DNA of 64,000 nucleotides from Marinobacter sp. CHS3-4 (GCF_030053415.1 NZ_JASGBJ010000001.1:620001-684000), one strand, 5' to 3'; positions 9,178-18,504 are shown, counted from the first letter of the stretch. Numbers and translations are program-made. The notes: generated by a model from the sequence alone, not told the origin.

Positions 9178-9216
9178 CTATGCCATATTTGGCGGTGGCA
9201 AACGGAGGCTGGTGGC

Positions 9217-10218
9217 TTGGCAAGTGTGATTCGAGTAACGGGGGCCTGGACCGGGCTGTTGGCAGACTGGCTGGATCAGCAACAACTGGAGGCGGAATCT
9301 CTGCGTCTGGAACTGGATCGTTGGTCCGACCAGGACAACGTGCCGGTTGAAGTGTGGCGCAGACTGCTGGCCCAGGGTCTTGCGTTGCGTCCTGAACAAC
9401 CGGCGCCGGAGCTGGCCGTGGGTGCCTGTGTGACGCCCAGTCACGTCGGCGTATTGGGGTATCTGGTGCTGGCCACCGACACCCTGGGCGAAGCGATGCT
9501 GGCGTATCAGCGTTACGAAACGCTTTTCTACGGCACCAGCCTGGCCCAGATCGACGTGGGTGAGGAAGACGCGGAAATTCGCTGGCCGCCGTCAGACAAC
9601 GAGCTGGGGCAACAGGCCGACGGGGTAGCCATCGCGGCACTGGTGACCTTTCTGCGTCGGCAGATCGATGAACCACCCCCACCATCGGCCATCAGCTTCC
9701 TGCACTCAGTGGATGCCGACAGCGCCGAAGCCTATGAGGCGTTCTTTGGCTGCCCCGTTACCTGGCAGGACAGCCATGTGAGGGTCCGGTTTCCACTGCG
9801 ATATCTTGATCTGCCCATGCCGAGACGAGACCCCACGCTTCGTCGTCTGCTGGATCGTCAGGCCCGGGCCATGCTTCAGGCCTTGCCCCAAAGCTCTGAA
9901 GCCGACCGTCGAATGCAACGGGTGGTACTGCGAATGCTGTCCGATGGCGAACCAACACTGGCAAAGGTCGCTCGGGCCATGCACATGTCGCCCCGAACGC
10001 TTCAGCGACGGCTGTCACGTCATGGTTTGAGTTGGCAGCAGTGGCTGGATCGTAGTCGTGAACAGCTGGCCCATCAGTACCTTGAGGATCCGTCACTGAC
10101 ACTGGCCGATGTTGCTCTGCTGCTGGGTTATTCAGAGCAGAGCGCTTTCAACCGCGCATACAAGCGTTGGACCGGACGGTCACCGGGTCGTGACCGTCGG
10201 CAGTCACTTATCGGTTAG
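9217..10218 (+). CDS. AraC family transcriptional regulator (AraC_N sensing domain)
   Basis: 333 residues from a TTG at 9217, chosen because GGAGG lies 8 bases upstream. Residues 1-200 resemble the arabinose-binding-like N-terminal domain (Pfam Arabinose_bd) found in regulators of lipid and alkane genes such as OruR- and ArgR-unlike relatives in Pseudomonas. The C-terminal 100 residues carry the double helix-turn-helix: LAKVARAMHMSPRTLQRRL and ADVALLLGYSEQSAFNRA. It most likely controls the divergent lipid operon and itself through the repeats at 9146-9177. Its 3' end overlaps the convergent GST gene by 11 bases. Confidence 0.85.
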   Translation: MASVIRVTGAWTGLLADWLDQQQLEAESLRLELDRWSDQDNVPVEVWRRLLAQGLALRPEQPAPELAVGACVTPSHVGVLGYLVLATDTLGEAMLAYQRYETLFYGTSLAQIDVGEEDAEIRWPPSDNELGQQADGVAIAALVTFLRRQIDEPPPPSAISFLHSVDADSAEAYEAFFGCPVTWQDSHVRVRFPLRYLDLPMPRRDPTLRRLLDRQARAMLQALPQSSEADRRMQRVVLRMLSDGEPTLAKVARAMHMSPRTLQRRLSRHGLSWQQWLDRSREQLAHQYLEDPSLTLADVALLLGYSEQSAFNRAYKRWTGRSPGRDRRQSLIG

Positions 10219-10945
10219 CAGTGTAGATGGCTTCGATTTTCTGAAGCTGTGGCTTCCACTCGTCCAGCCAGTTGCGAACCGGCTCGGGGATTCGTTTTGC
10301 GTCTGGCCAGGGCACCGGGTACTGGGGTGGCTGGAACAGCGGCGCAAAGAAGGCCGCCGCGGTCAAGTCGGCCCGGCTGAAGCTGTCCCCCGCCAGCCAG
10401 GGTGACGCTTCGTAGGCTTGCGTCAGTTCGGTCAGATAGCGCTCCATGGTCTGACGCGCCGCGTCTGCGGTTTTGTCGTTGATTTTCATCCATTTGCGCA
10501 TAATCTCATCCACCCGGCTGAAGGCAAGGCGAACCAGGAAGCGGTTATAGAAAGGTGTGCCAGCCGTCAGCAACGGCGTCACCAGCTTCGGACGCTGGAG
10601 AAAATAGTGATAGGCATAGCAGCGTACGGCCGGCCCCAGCTCCTCATCCATGCGACGTTCCCAGTCGATGGCCTTTTCCCGGGCGGTGGGGTCTGATGGC
10701 GTCAGTGGGCGCTCCGGAAAGGTTTCATCCAGGTAGTCCAGAATGCGGGCGCTTCCCTGAATGCCTTGCCCATCGTGCACCAGCACAGGCACAGACGACT
10801 TGTCTGCCCCGAGTTTTTTCATGGTGCCCACATGCTGGCCGGGTAGCAGCATGATCGACTGGTAATTGAGGCCCTTGAAATCCAGCGCCCAGCGGGCCTT
10901 TTCACAAAAGTGGGAAATCGCAAACTGATAGAGTTTCAGAGCCAT
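10208..10945 (-). CDS. Glutathione S-transferase family protein
   Basis: 245 residues from the ATG at 10945, supported by AAGGA upstream; a longer in-frame TTG start at 10978 is less likely. The N-terminal thioredoxin-like domain begins LYQFAISHFCEKARWALD and includes the VPVLVHDG and GSARILDYLDE glutathione-binding segments. An all-helical C-terminal domain follows. A Cys in SHFCEKAR takes the place of the usual catalytic Ser or Tyr region, as in omega/beta-like bacterial GSTs. The substrate is unknown. It overlaps the AraC gene end and diverges from the META lipoprotein gene. Confidence 0.8.
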   Translation of the reverse strand: MALKLYQFAISHFCEKARWALDFKGLNYQSIMLLPGQHVGTMKKLGADKSSVPVLVHDGQGIQGSARILDYLDETFPERPLTPSDPTAREKAIDWERRMDEELGPAVRCYAYHYFLQRPKLVTPLLTAGTPFYNRFLVRLAFSRVDEIMRKWMKINDKTADAARQTMERYLTELTQAYEASPWLAGDSFSRADLTAAAFFAPLFQPPQYPVPWPDAKRIPEPVRNWLDEWKPQLQKIEAIYTANR

Positions 10946-11091
10946 TGGTGAGTGTCCTTTTTCTCCAGAATGGCCCAAGCGTAATGGTTTCAGCGTTGAA
11001 ATGGTATGGAATCCCTGGCTGCATTCAGTAGACTCAAGGCTGTTCGGTAAGCTCGGGCGTGCCGTGGATCAGGTTCGAAGGGAGACAAGCG

Positions 11092-12051
11092 ATGAGAGGG
11101 CTGCAGACACTGGCCGTTACAGGGATTTTGGCAGGTCTTGGGCTCGCCGGGTGCGCGTCCACACCGGACATGCCCGAGCACCAGCCCGAACCTGCCATGC
11201 AATGTGGCCAGGCCGAGATCAAGCTGGAACTGAACGAAGATGGCGACTGGCTGCAGTTGACCCACCTGGATCAGGTGACCGAGCTGGAACGTGTCGTCAG
11301 TGCGTCCGGAGCCCGGTACGAGTCCATCAGAAATGATGACACCTGGTTCTGGAGCAAAGGCGATACGGCAACCCTGACTCTGGAGGGGATGAGCTATCCC
11401 ACTTGTGTGGCTTCCGGAGCCGTCCCCAAACCTTTCACCGCCACGGGAAATGAACCTTTCTGGAAGGTTACCCTCGAATCGGGACAACTGACCCTGGAGC
11501 GTCCGAACCAGCCGACGGCAACCATGGACTATCAAACGGTAGCCCGTCTGACATCGGGACGAACCTATCGTGCAAAGGCGCCAGGCCTGTCTGTCGAGGT
11601 AATAACAGCGTCGCAGATGTGCCGTGACTCCATGTCCGGAATGCTTCACCCGTATCAGGTGAGGGTTTCAATCAATGGCAAGACGATGTCTGGCTGTGGG
11701 GGCAATCCTTCCAGACTGCTGATGGGCGATGCCTGGGTGGTCGAGGATATTGGCGGCCGGGGAATCATTGATCGTTCGCAAGCGACGGTTCAGTTTCTGC
11801 CAGAGGGCAGGGTCATTGGCACGAGCTCCTGTAATCGTTACACCGGCCGCTGGAATCTCAATGGTGAGGCCATCGGTGTATCGGGTCTGGCCGTCACTCG
11901 CAGAGCCTGTCCGCCGGCATTAATGAATCAGGAAGACCGTTTACTGAAACTGCTTGAGTCCGTAAGCCGGTTTGACATTAACCCCCAAGGCGCACTGTTG
12001 CTGATTTCCGATACTGGCGAGAAAATCAGGGCGTTTCAGGCAACTCCGTAA
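11092..12051 (+). CDS. Lipoprotein with MliC-like, COG3650-like and META domains
   Basis: 319 residues from the ATG at 11092 (GGGAGA upstream). A signal peptide ends at the lipobox LAGC, giving a lipidated envelope protein. About residues 35-110 resemble the C-type lysozyme inhibitor MliC (CGQAEIKLEL, VVSASGARYES, FWSKGDTATL, then a second Cys in SYPTCV). About 115-215 carry the FTATGNEPFWKV motif of COG3650 proteins. The final 110 residues match the META/HslJ fold (GRVIGTSSCNRYTGRW, RRACPP). A fusion of inhibitor-like and META domains suggests envelope defence or stress roles, but function is unproven. The end overlaps the convergent binding-protein gene by 26 bases. Confidence 0.8.
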   Translation: MRGLQTLAVTGILAGLGLAGCASTPDMPEHQPEPAMQCGQAEIKLELNEDGDWLQLTHLDQVTELERVVSASGARYESIRNDDTWFWSKGDTATLTLEGMSYPTCVASGAVPKPFTATGNEPFWKVTLESGQLTLERPNQPTATMDYQTVARLTSGRTYRAKAPGLSVEVITASQMCRDSMSGMLHPYQVRVSINGKTMSGCGGNPSRLLMGDAWVVEDIGGRGIIDRSQATVQFLPEGRVIGTSSCNRYTGRWNLNGEAIGVSGLAVTRRACPPALMNQEDRLLKLLESVSRFDINPQGALLLISDTGEKIRAFQATP

Positions 12052-12886
12052 GACCGTAAGTATTGAGAATGGCTTCCATGCGACCGCTGTCGATCAGTTT
12101 TTGGGTGCCCTCGGAGAGCAGTTGAGCCAACTCGACAGAATTATCCAGTGCTGGTGAGAAGGCGACGTATGATTGCGTGTCGCTGATCCGCCCCGCGTGG
12201 CGAGGACTGAGCATGTCCGGTTCGTTTTTGATCGCCCAGTTCATCACGTATTCATCTTCGGCAAATACATCTGTGCGGTCTCTGTCCAATAACTTGAGGG
12301 CCCGCTTTAGTGGAGAACCACCCGACAGAATCCAGATCCGCTCACGGTTTTCAAGATTCTGCTCAATGTAATTGTCCAGCTCCGCGGTGTAGGAATAGCC
12401 ATTGATTGCCAGCAGTCTCTGATTTTGGAGGGACGGCAGCCCATCGTACGTCCAGTCGTTGTCGGGGTGGGTGAACAGAGCGATGGCTGCACGACCCTGG
12501 GAGATGTCGGGGAAAATAAAATCGGGTGCGTCGGATCTGAATGCTCCAACCACCCCGTTAAATGCACCCTTCCGGGTCATCCTTAGGGCTCTGGCCCAAC
12601 TGAAGTTCCGATACTCCAGTGTATAGCCTGCCGATTCAAACACCTCCCTGGCTATATCGATCATGTAGCCTTCTTTCGCAGCGCCGGCTTTGCAGTTGTG
12701 GGGGCACCAGGGGTCTGCAACCAGAACCACGCGTTTGTCGGCCACATTTCCGGCGGCAACAGAAGCACTGTCAGGTTCCGCCGCTTGGGAGCCTGGCATC
12801 GAGGTTACTTGTGATGAAGTCGTATCCGCATCAGAGCAACCCACAAGAAGAGTCGCTGCAAAGACAAGCGAGACGAGTTTGAGCAT
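12026..12886 (-). CDS. Orphan solute-binding lipoprotein (SBP_bac_3 type)
   Basis: 286 residues. The N-terminus MLKLVSLVFAATLLVGCSD has a lipobox, so the mature protein is a periplasm-facing lipoprotein with a Ser/Thr-rich linker to about residue 48. The rest is a two-lobed type-3 amino-acid-like binding protein (GYMIDIAREVFESAGY, DAPDFIFP, NDWTYDG). It shares many of these positions with the protein at 21892-22650, so the two are paralogues. No permease or ATPase of the amino-acid class is adjacent, although the betaine transporter lies next to it. It could serve a receptor or a distant transporter. Confidence 0.75.
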   Translation of the reverse strand: MLKLVSLVFAATLLVGCSDADTTSSQVTSMPGSQAAEPDSASVAAGNVADKRVVLVADPWCPHNCKAGAAKEGYMIDIAREVFESAGYTLEYRNFSWARALRMTRKGAFNGVVGAFRSDAPDFIFPDISQGRAAIALFTHPDNDWTYDGLPSLQNQRLLAINGYSYTAELDNYIEQNLENRERIWILSGGSPLKRALKLLDRDRTDVFAEDEYVMNWAIKNEPDMLSPRHAGRISDTQSYVAFSPALDNSVELAQLLSEGTQKLIDSGRMEAILNTYGLTELPETP

Positions 12887-12967
12887 GGCATTTGTCAGTT
12901 AGGTAGGCCCCCGGATACGGGGACTGAACCTCTATTGTAGTTTCATCTCGCGGACTTCGCCCGCCGA

Positions 12968-14023
12968 TCAGAGAGACGCGCGATCTTCCGTTGCTGCTTC
13001 GGTCGGCACCAGAGCCCTGAACAGGACTTTCATGTCCAGAACGCCAATCTGCTTGCCTTTGCGGGTCACCCGATAAACAAGGTCCGTATTGCCGTCTGAC
13101 TTTGCAATAACGGATTCCAGATTGTCGTGTTCAGAGACATCCCCGGCGCTTTCTTCCGGAGGCTCAGTGGTCTTCTCCATAATGGAGCGAACCCGCAGTA
13201 CGCGGGCGCGGTTAATATCGCTAATGAAGTCAATAATGTACGGGTCGTTCGGATTCATCAGGATTTCCTGGGGCTCGCCCTGCTGCACGACGTGACCATC
13301 CTTCAAAATGACCAGATGGTCTGCCAGCTTCAGAGCCTCATCCAGATCGTGGGTAATGAACACGATGGTCTTGTGCAGTTCTTCCTGCAGTTCCAGCAGC
13401 AGGTCCTGCATGTCCGAGCGGATCAGCGGATCGAGCGCGGAAAATGCCTCGTCCATCAGCATAATCGGCGAGTTGGATGCCAGCGCTCTGGCAATGCCCA
13501 CCCGCTGCTGCATGCCGCCAGACAATTCGTGGGGGTATTGATCGCCGTTGCCTTCGAGCCCCACTCGGGCAAGCCATTTTCTCGCCTCGGATTCAAATTC
13601 TTCGGTTTTGAAACCACGCACCGAAAGCGCCATGCCCGCGTTCTCCAGCACCGTGCGGTGCGGCAGCAGGGCGAACTTCTGAAAAACCATCGACATGCCT
13701 TCCCGGCGCAGTTTGCGCAGGCGTTCTTCATCGAAATCCAGCACGTTTTCTCCGTCGATGGTGATTTCACCGGAGGTGGGCTCGATCAGGCGATTGAGGT
13801 GCCGGATCAGGGTGGATTTCCCCGAACCTGACAGACCCATAATCACCGTGATCTCGCCTTCCTGCATATCAACGTTGATGTCTTCCAGGCCAAGCACGTG
13901 TTTGTGCTTTTCCAGCAATTCAGGCTTGCCCATTCCCTTCTTGACGTATTCCAGCGCTATGTCCGGAGTCGGGCCAAAAATCTTGTACAGATTGCGGATG
14001 GAAATCTTGATGTCCTGGTCCAC
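12968..14023 (-). CDS. proV: Glycine betaine/proline ABC transporter, ATPase
   Basis: 351 residues. The nucleotide-binding domain has Walker A GLSGSGKST (63-71), Q-loop FQKFALLPH, signature LSGGMQQR and Walker B IMLMDEAFSALDP, plus the long N-terminal extension typical of ProV/OpuAA (NLYKIFGPTPDIAL). The C-terminal 90 residues hold at most one recognisable CBS-like segment, with an acidic insert (TTEPPEESAGDVSEHDN), so the tandem CBS sensor of E. coli ProV (about 400 residues) is reduced. It energises uptake of betaine-type osmolytes with the two genes upstream (permease, 15 bases away, and binding protein). Confidence 0.9.
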   Translation of the reverse strand: MDQDIKISIRNLYKIFGPTPDIALEYVKKGMGKPELLEKHKHVLGLEDINVDMQEGEITVIMGLSGSGKSTLIRHLNRLIEPTSGEITIDGENVLDFDEERLRKLRREGMSMVFQKFALLPHRTVLENAGMALSVRGFKTEEFESEARKWLARVGLEGNGDQYPHELSGGMQQRVGIARALASNSPIMLMDEAFSALDPLIRSDMQDLLLELQEELHKTIVFITHDLDEALKLADHLVILKDGHVVQQGEPQEILMNPNDPYIIDFISDINRARVLRVRSIMEKTTEPPEESAGDVSEHDNLESVIAKSDGNTDLVYRVTRKGKQIGVLDMKVLFRALVPTEAATEDRASL

Positions 14024-14038
14024 GGTAGATTCGCTCCC

Positions 14039-15073
14039 TTATTGTTTCTGCGAGGTGTCAATGCGAGCCAGTGACGTCTTGGTAACACGGTCCAGAATCA
14101 CGGCGAGGATAACAATGCCAAGACCCGCGACCAGGCCAACGCCCAGTTCCAGATTCCGGATGCCTTGCAGTACCAGGACCCCGAGGCCCGGAGCGGATAC
14201 CAGCGACGCGATAACCACCATCGCCAGGCTCATCATGATGGTCTGGTTAACGCCAGCCATGATGTTGGGCAATGCGAGAGGTATCTGAACCTGGAACAGC
14301 TTCTGACGGCTCGTCATGCCAAAGGCATTGGCAGCCTCGATGACGTCTTTGTCCACCAGGCGGATACCAAGGTTGGTCAGTCGAATGACCGGCACAATGG
14401 CATACAGAATGATTGCGATGCCGTAGAGTTTGGATTCGGTGACGCTGAACAGGAAGATCAGCGGAATCAGGTACACGAACGGCGGCAGGGTCTGCAGCAT
14501 GTCGAGTACCGGAATAGTCAGTCTCTGCATGGTGTCGCTTCGTGACATGGCAATGCCAATGGGTACCCCGAAAAGCACACACAGGAACGCGCAGACAAAG
14601 ATGATGGCCAGTGTCTGAATTGCGTATTCGTAATAATCAATAAAGGCCAGCAGGCACAAACTGCCCGCAACAAATCCCACCAGCTTCCAGGATTTGGTGA
14701 CTAACAGAACAATCCCCAACAGAACCGGAATGACGATCCACCACGGGGTATTCAGCATGCCGTACAGCGCGCCGTCCAGAAACCAACTAAGCGGCTGCGT
14801 CAGGGGATCCAGAACCACGCTCAGGCTGTCTTTGATGGCTAGAAAACCCTCTTCGAGGCCTTTGGTGAGCTCTCTTGATTTGGGGAAAGCGGCGCAGGAT
14901 TCATTGAGCGCGTCCATCGACGGGAAGGGTAGCTCCCAAATCGAGGTTTCCTCTGTTTCCGTGCCTTTCGATTTATTGAGAAGCGCCCCCATGGTCATGG
15001 GCGCGTCGCTCTTACCCTCGGAGCACCACTCTTCAAGCCCGAGCGATGAAAATAGAAAGTCGTAGGTAGCCAT
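14039..15073 (-). CDS. proW: Glycine betaine/proline ABC transporter, permease
   Basis: 344 residues, with an N-terminal stretch of about 95 residues before the membrane core, as in ProW. Seven or so hydrophobic helices follow, with the binding-protein-dependent permease EAA-like loop (VIEAANAFGMTSRQKLFQVQ, near 255-275) that contacts the ATPase. It forms the membrane channel of a ProXWV-type osmolyte importer. It lies 15 bases upstream of proV and 103 bases downstream of proX, with a strong hairpin in the latter gap that probably lowers its expression relative to proX. Confidence 0.9.
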   Translation of the reverse strand: MATYDFLFSSLGLEEWCSEGKSDAPMTMGALLNKSKGTETEETSIWELPFPSMDALNESCAAFPKSRELTKGLEEGFLAIKDSLSVVLDPLTQPLSWFLDGALYGMLNTPWWIVIPVLLGIVLLVTKSWKLVGFVAGSLCLLAFIDYYEYAIQTLAIIFVCAFLCVLFGVPIGIAMSRSDTMQRLTIPVLDMLQTLPPFVYLIPLIFLFSVTESKLYGIAIILYAIVPVIRLTNLGIRLVDKDVIEAANAFGMTSRQKLFQVQIPLALPNIMAGVNQTIMMSLAMVVIASLVSAPGLGVLVLQGIRNLELGVGLVAGLGIVILAVILDRVTKTSLARIDTSQKQ

Positions 15074-15134
15074 GAGCGTTCAATGTCCCTTGCGCATTCG
15101 GAATGATGGGTATTGTGAAAAAATAAACCTCAGA

Positions 15135-15168
15135 CAGAAACAGAGCCGGCAAGCCGGCTCTGTTTCTG
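15135..15168 (-). terminator. Strong intercistronic hairpin between proX and proW (attenuator or mRNA stabiliser)
   Basis: A perfect 16-bp inverted repeat has arms CAGAAACAGAGCCGGC (15135-15150) and GCCGGCTCTGTTTCTG (15153-15168) with a two-base centre. It starts 9 bases after the proX stop codon. On the minus strand the downstream sequence TCTGAGGTTTATTTTTTC is only moderately T-rich and displaced from the stem, so partial termination or 3'-end protection is more likely than a full stop. Confidence 0.8.
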
Positions 15169-15176
15169 ATTACTGC

Positions 15177-16145
15177 TTACTCGCCAAGAACGGCAGAGAG
15201 GTTGTTTCTCGCTGCGTCGTTTATCCAGGCACCCCACTCATCGGTGTTGTTGCTCAGGAAGTAAACGGCAGTTTCCTCTGCGGAGGCGTCGTTCTCATCC
15301 TTCCATGCGAGCAGGCCGCTCATGGTGGACGTTTTGAACGACATATTACCCAGCATTTCTGCAACATCTGGCTCGCGATCACTGAAGTTCGTGGTGACGG
15401 CAGTCAGGATGGTTGCAGCCGGGAAATCAGACACCTGAGGATTCTCGGCGTCCGGGCTCTGGTTCTTGGTGTGAACCTCTGGCTTGTACTCGCCCAGATC
15501 GACCTTGGTCATGTCGTACTTACCGAGCGGTACGGTCGGGCCCCAATAGTAGCCGAACCAGGGCTCGTTGCTCTCGACAGCAGACGCCATGGAGGTCGTC
15601 AGAGTCTCACCAGAACCGTGGTTGAACACTTCAATACCCGATTCTTCGAGGTCCAGCGCGCGGATCAGGTTGTCACTGACAACCCGACAGCCCCAGCCAC
15701 TCGGGCAGTTGTTGAACTGGCTATCGACCAGCTCAGGATTGGCCATAATGCCTTCGATGGTTTTCAGCTCCGGATGCTCCTCGGCGAGGTAGGTCGGAAT
15801 CCACCAACCTTCAACACCGCCCGGTTCGAATACGTCAGCAACTCGCTCGATCTTGCCTTGCTCTTCCAGCTTGAGGTAAGCCTCACCCGCTGAGTTGAGC
15901 CAGAGCTCGGTTACGATGTCCGGCTCACCATTTTCGGCAACCGAGGTTACGGCCGGTACGGTGTCCGACGGAACCACGGTAACGTCACAGCCATAGCCCT
16001 GCTCCATAAGGAACTTGGCCACACTGGTGACCACGGAGGCTGAGGTCCAGCTCATTTCGGTAATGGACACTTCACCACATTCGGCGGAAGCGAGCGAGGG
16101 TACGGATAATGCGCACAGTAGCGCCACTGGCGTTAACTTTCGCAT
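15177..16145 (-). CDS. proX: Glycine betaine/choline periplasmic binding protein
   Basis: 322 residues with a Sec signal peptide (cleavage near SLASA-E) and the OpuAC/ProX fold. Aromatic residues expected to form the cation-pi cage for the quaternary amine are visible in EMSWTSAS, VTELWLNSAG, GGVEGWWIPTY and EPWFGYYWGP. It delivers betaine- or choline-type osmolytes to ProWV. It is the first gene of the operon and is separated from proW by a strong hairpin, an arrangement that commonly gives a binding protein in excess. The 297-base region upstream holds its promoter, but I cannot assign hexamers confidently. Confidence 0.9.
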   Translation of the reverse strand: MRKLTPVALLCALSVPSLASAECGEVSITEMSWTSASVVTSVAKFLMEQGYGCDVTVVPSDTVPAVTSVAENGEPDIVTELWLNSAGEAYLKLEEQGKIERVADVFEPGGVEGWWIPTYLAEEHPELKTIEGIMANPELVDSQFNNCPSGWGCRVVSDNLIRALDLEESGIEVFNHGSGETLTTSMASAVESNEPWFGYYWGPTVPLGKYDMTKVDLGEYKPEVHTKNQSPDAENPQVSDFPAATILTAVTTNFSDREPDVAEMLGNMSFKTSTMSGLLAWKDENDASAEETAVYFLSNNTDEWGAWINDAARNNLSAVLGE

Positions 16146-16442
16146 AAGGGTACTCCTATCGATTGGGACTTTGGGATTTGCGGCGACTGGCCGCGAGAGG
16201 GTGTCAGTCCTTTGAGCGGACGATATGAAATGATGGATTTTCTGATTGCAGAAGATTTCAAATCGTTCAATTCCGGTTATGGTGAATCTTTTAGATTAAT
16301 GATCCTGACGTGAGTTACAAGCCATTCATGTAAATCGTTACTACAGACGAGATCCTTATTCCAGTTGACTTGACGCGCTAGTGATACGCCGTCAGTCTTC
16401 AGTACAGATCAGTTAAATGCGTGATTTGCGGAGCTTACAATA

Positions 16443-17060
16443 ATGATAATTCTTGAAACGAGTACCGCCCCAAATCCCCGTCGTGTTCGCATGTTCATGG
16501 CCGAAAAGGGATTACTGGACAAAGCACAGTTTGTTCAGATCGACATCCAGAAAGGGGAAAACCTGACGCCCGAATACGCGGCAAAAAACCCCATGAAGAA
16601 GGTTCCGGTCCTGGAGCTGGATGACGGCACCTGCATTTCTGAAACCATGGCAATCTGCAGGTATTTTGAAGAAAGCTACCCCGAGACGCCGACCTTGTTG
16701 GGCGACACGCCGCTGGAAAAAGCACAGATTGAGCAGTGGGTGCGCTGGATCGAATTCTCGTTTTTCCTGCCCACCGGGATGTGTTTTCAGCACACCTCCG
16801 GCTATTTCAAGGACCGCATGAACCCGATCAAGGAATGGGGTGAAGAGTGCGGCAAAACCGTCAGGAATTTCATGGCGTTTCTGGACGAGCATCTTGAAGG
16901 CAAAGAGTACATCTGCTGTGACCGATTGACCGCCGCAGACATCAATGCCTTTACCACGCTGGCATTCGCACGGGTGGTGGACATCCGCGTTCAGCCCGAA
17001 CAACAGAATCTCAAGGCCTGGTTCGATCGCATCAAGCAACGGCCCTCTGCACAGGTGTAA
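16443..17060 (+). CDS. Glutathione S-transferase family protein
   Basis: 205 residues. The N-terminal thioredoxin-fold domain shows STAPNPRRVRMFMAEKGL, KKVPVLELDDG and the glutathione-contacting ISETMAICRYFEE. The helical C-terminal domain includes DRLTAADINAF, the N-capping box of GSTs. No Cys lies in the N-terminal active region, so a Ser or Thr would activate the thiol. It starts with an ATG at 16443 and is followed two bases later by a DUF4202 gene, suggesting one transcript. The substrate is unknown. Confidence 0.85.
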   Translation: MIILETSTAPNPRRVRMFMAEKGLLDKAQFVQIDIQKGENLTPEYAAKNPMKKVPVLELDDGTCISETMAICRYFEESYPETPTLLGDTPLEKAQIEQWVRWIEFSFFLPTGMCFQHTSGYFKDRMNPIKEWGEECGKTVRNFMAFLDEHLEGKEYICCDRLTAADINAFTTLAFARVVDIRVQPEQQNLKAWFDRIKQRPSAQV

Positions 17061-17062
17061 CC

Positions 17063-17677
17063 ATGACTTCCGAGCCACCCCTTGTTTGCGCGCTGAACGC
17101 CATTGATGAGGCCAACAAAGCAGATCCAAATCGGGAAACGGTTGAGGGCGAGGCGCTGCCGAAGGAATACGCCTATAGCCTGCACATGACTCGCTGGCTG
17201 TTTGAGCTTGAGCCGCAGCCGTCACCGAGGATGCAGGTTGCCTGTCGCGCCCAGCATATCGAGCGATGGACCATTCCTCGCAGTGATTATCCAGAGGGCC
17301 GGAAAGCCTACTATCAGTGGCGTCAGGCCTGTGGCCGAATGCACGGTCGTCGTGCTTCTGAAATTATGGCGGCGTGCGGTTTTCCTGTGTCTGAATGCGA
17401 TCGGGTTGAGACAATTCTGACCAAGCGGGAACTACGGCAGGACGATGACACCCAGCTGCTGGAGGATGTGGCCTGTATGGTGTTTCTCGAGCGGTACTTT
17501 GCCGATTTCTATGATGAAAAGGCGGATTACGACAAAGACAAATGGCTGCGGATCATCCGCCGGACCTGGAGCAAGATGTCGCATCGGGGACATGAAGCTG
17601 CATTGAAGCTGGCGGAGGGTATGCCTGCGCACTTGCTGGGTCTGCTTCAGGAAGCGCTGGAACAACCGGACGGCTAG
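17063..17677 (+). CDS. DUF4202 domain protein
   Basis: 204 residues recognised as DUF4202 from [13 protein letters not shown] near the N-terminus, [18 protein letters not shown] near 70 and [17 protein letters not shown] near 128. Conserved His (QHIERW) and Asp (LLEDVACM) residues give it an HD-domain-like look, so a metal-dependent hydrolase is possible, but no activity is established. It is predicted cytoplasmic. It follows the GST gene by two bases and its last four bases overlap the convergent trpC stop. Confidence 0.7.
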   Translation: MTSEPPLVCALNAIDEANKADPNRETVEGEALPKEYAYSLHMTRWLFELEPQPSPRMQVACRAQHIERWTIPRSDYPEGRKAYYQWRQACGRMHGRRASEIMAACGFPVSECDRVETILTKRELRQDDDTQLLEDVACMVFLERYFADFYDEKADYDKDKWLRIIRRTWSKMSHRGHEAALKLAEGMPAHLLGLLQEALEQPDG

Positions 17678-18492
17678 GTCGAGAAGAAAAACTCGCGCAA
17701 TCGTTTGCCAGGCTCGTCCGCCCGCATAAACGACTCGCCCACCAGAAAACCATAGATGCCCCGTTCGGTCATGGCGTTCACGTCTTCAATTGTCATGATG
17801 CCGCTTTCGGTCACGGTTAACCGATCGTCCGAAATCCGGTGGTGTAGGTCGAACGTGGTGTCGAGGGTGACATCAAAGGTGTGCAGGTTGCGGTTGTTGA
17901 TGCCCACCAGTGGGGTGGTCAGTGTCAGCGCATCATCCAGCTCGCCGCCATCGTGCACCTCCACCAGAACATCCAGCCCGATCTCATGGGCAATGCCTTC
18001 GAGTTCCTGCATCTGATCTCTGGTCAGACAGGCGGCGATCAGTAGAATGCAATCAGCACCAATAGCCCGGCTCTCAAACACCTGGTAGGGCGATACCATG
18101 AAATCCTTGCGAATCACCGGCAGGCTGCAGGCATTGCGGGCGGCTTTCAGATAGTCCTCATGGCCCTGGAAAAAGTCCTGGTCAGTAAGCACTGACAAGC
18201 AGGCGGCGCCACCTTCCTCGTAGCTTTCGGCAATTTTTGCTGGCTCAAATGGATCGCGAAGGACGCCTTTGCTCGGCGAGGCTTTTTTGATCTCGGCGAT
18301 GACTGCCGGCGTTTTAGCGTTGATCCGCGAACGCATGGCATCGGCGAAGCCGCGCGACGGAGGTTGATCACCCGCCATCGCTTTCAGGTCATCAATCGAA
18401 GAACGACGCTTCCGCTCATCAATTTCTTCCCATTTCCGGTCAACGATTTTGCGGAGAATGGTTGGCGTTTTGTCCAGGTGTCGGTCAGTCAT
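17674..18492 (-). CDS. trpC: Indole-3-glycerol phosphate synthase
   Basis: 272 residues, a monofunctional TIM-barrel enzyme that closes the indole ring in tryptophan synthesis. The catalytic motif [10 protein letters not shown] (near 67-76) holds the key Lys and Ser; further conserved strands are [38 protein letters not shown] and TVTESGI, including Lys and Glu catalytic residues. It follows trpD by 12 bases in the trpGDC block. In Pseudomonas the same block continues into vfr; here those genes lie about 12 kb away. Confidence 0.97.
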   Translation of the reverse strand: MTDRHLDKTPTILRKIVDRKWEEIDERKRRSSIDDLKAMAGDQPPSRGFADAMRSRINAKTPAVIAEIKKASPSKGVLRDPFEPAKIAESYEEGGAACLSVLTDQDFFQGHEDYLKAARNACSLPVIRKDFMVSPYQVFESRAIGADCILLIAACLTRDQMQELEGIAHEIGLDVLVEVHDGGELDDALTLTTPLVGINNRNLHTFDVTLDTTFDLHHRISDDRLTVTESGIMTIEDVNAMTERGIYGFLVGESFMRADEPGKRLREFFFST

Positions 18493-18504
18493 GATCGCGT
18501 CGCA

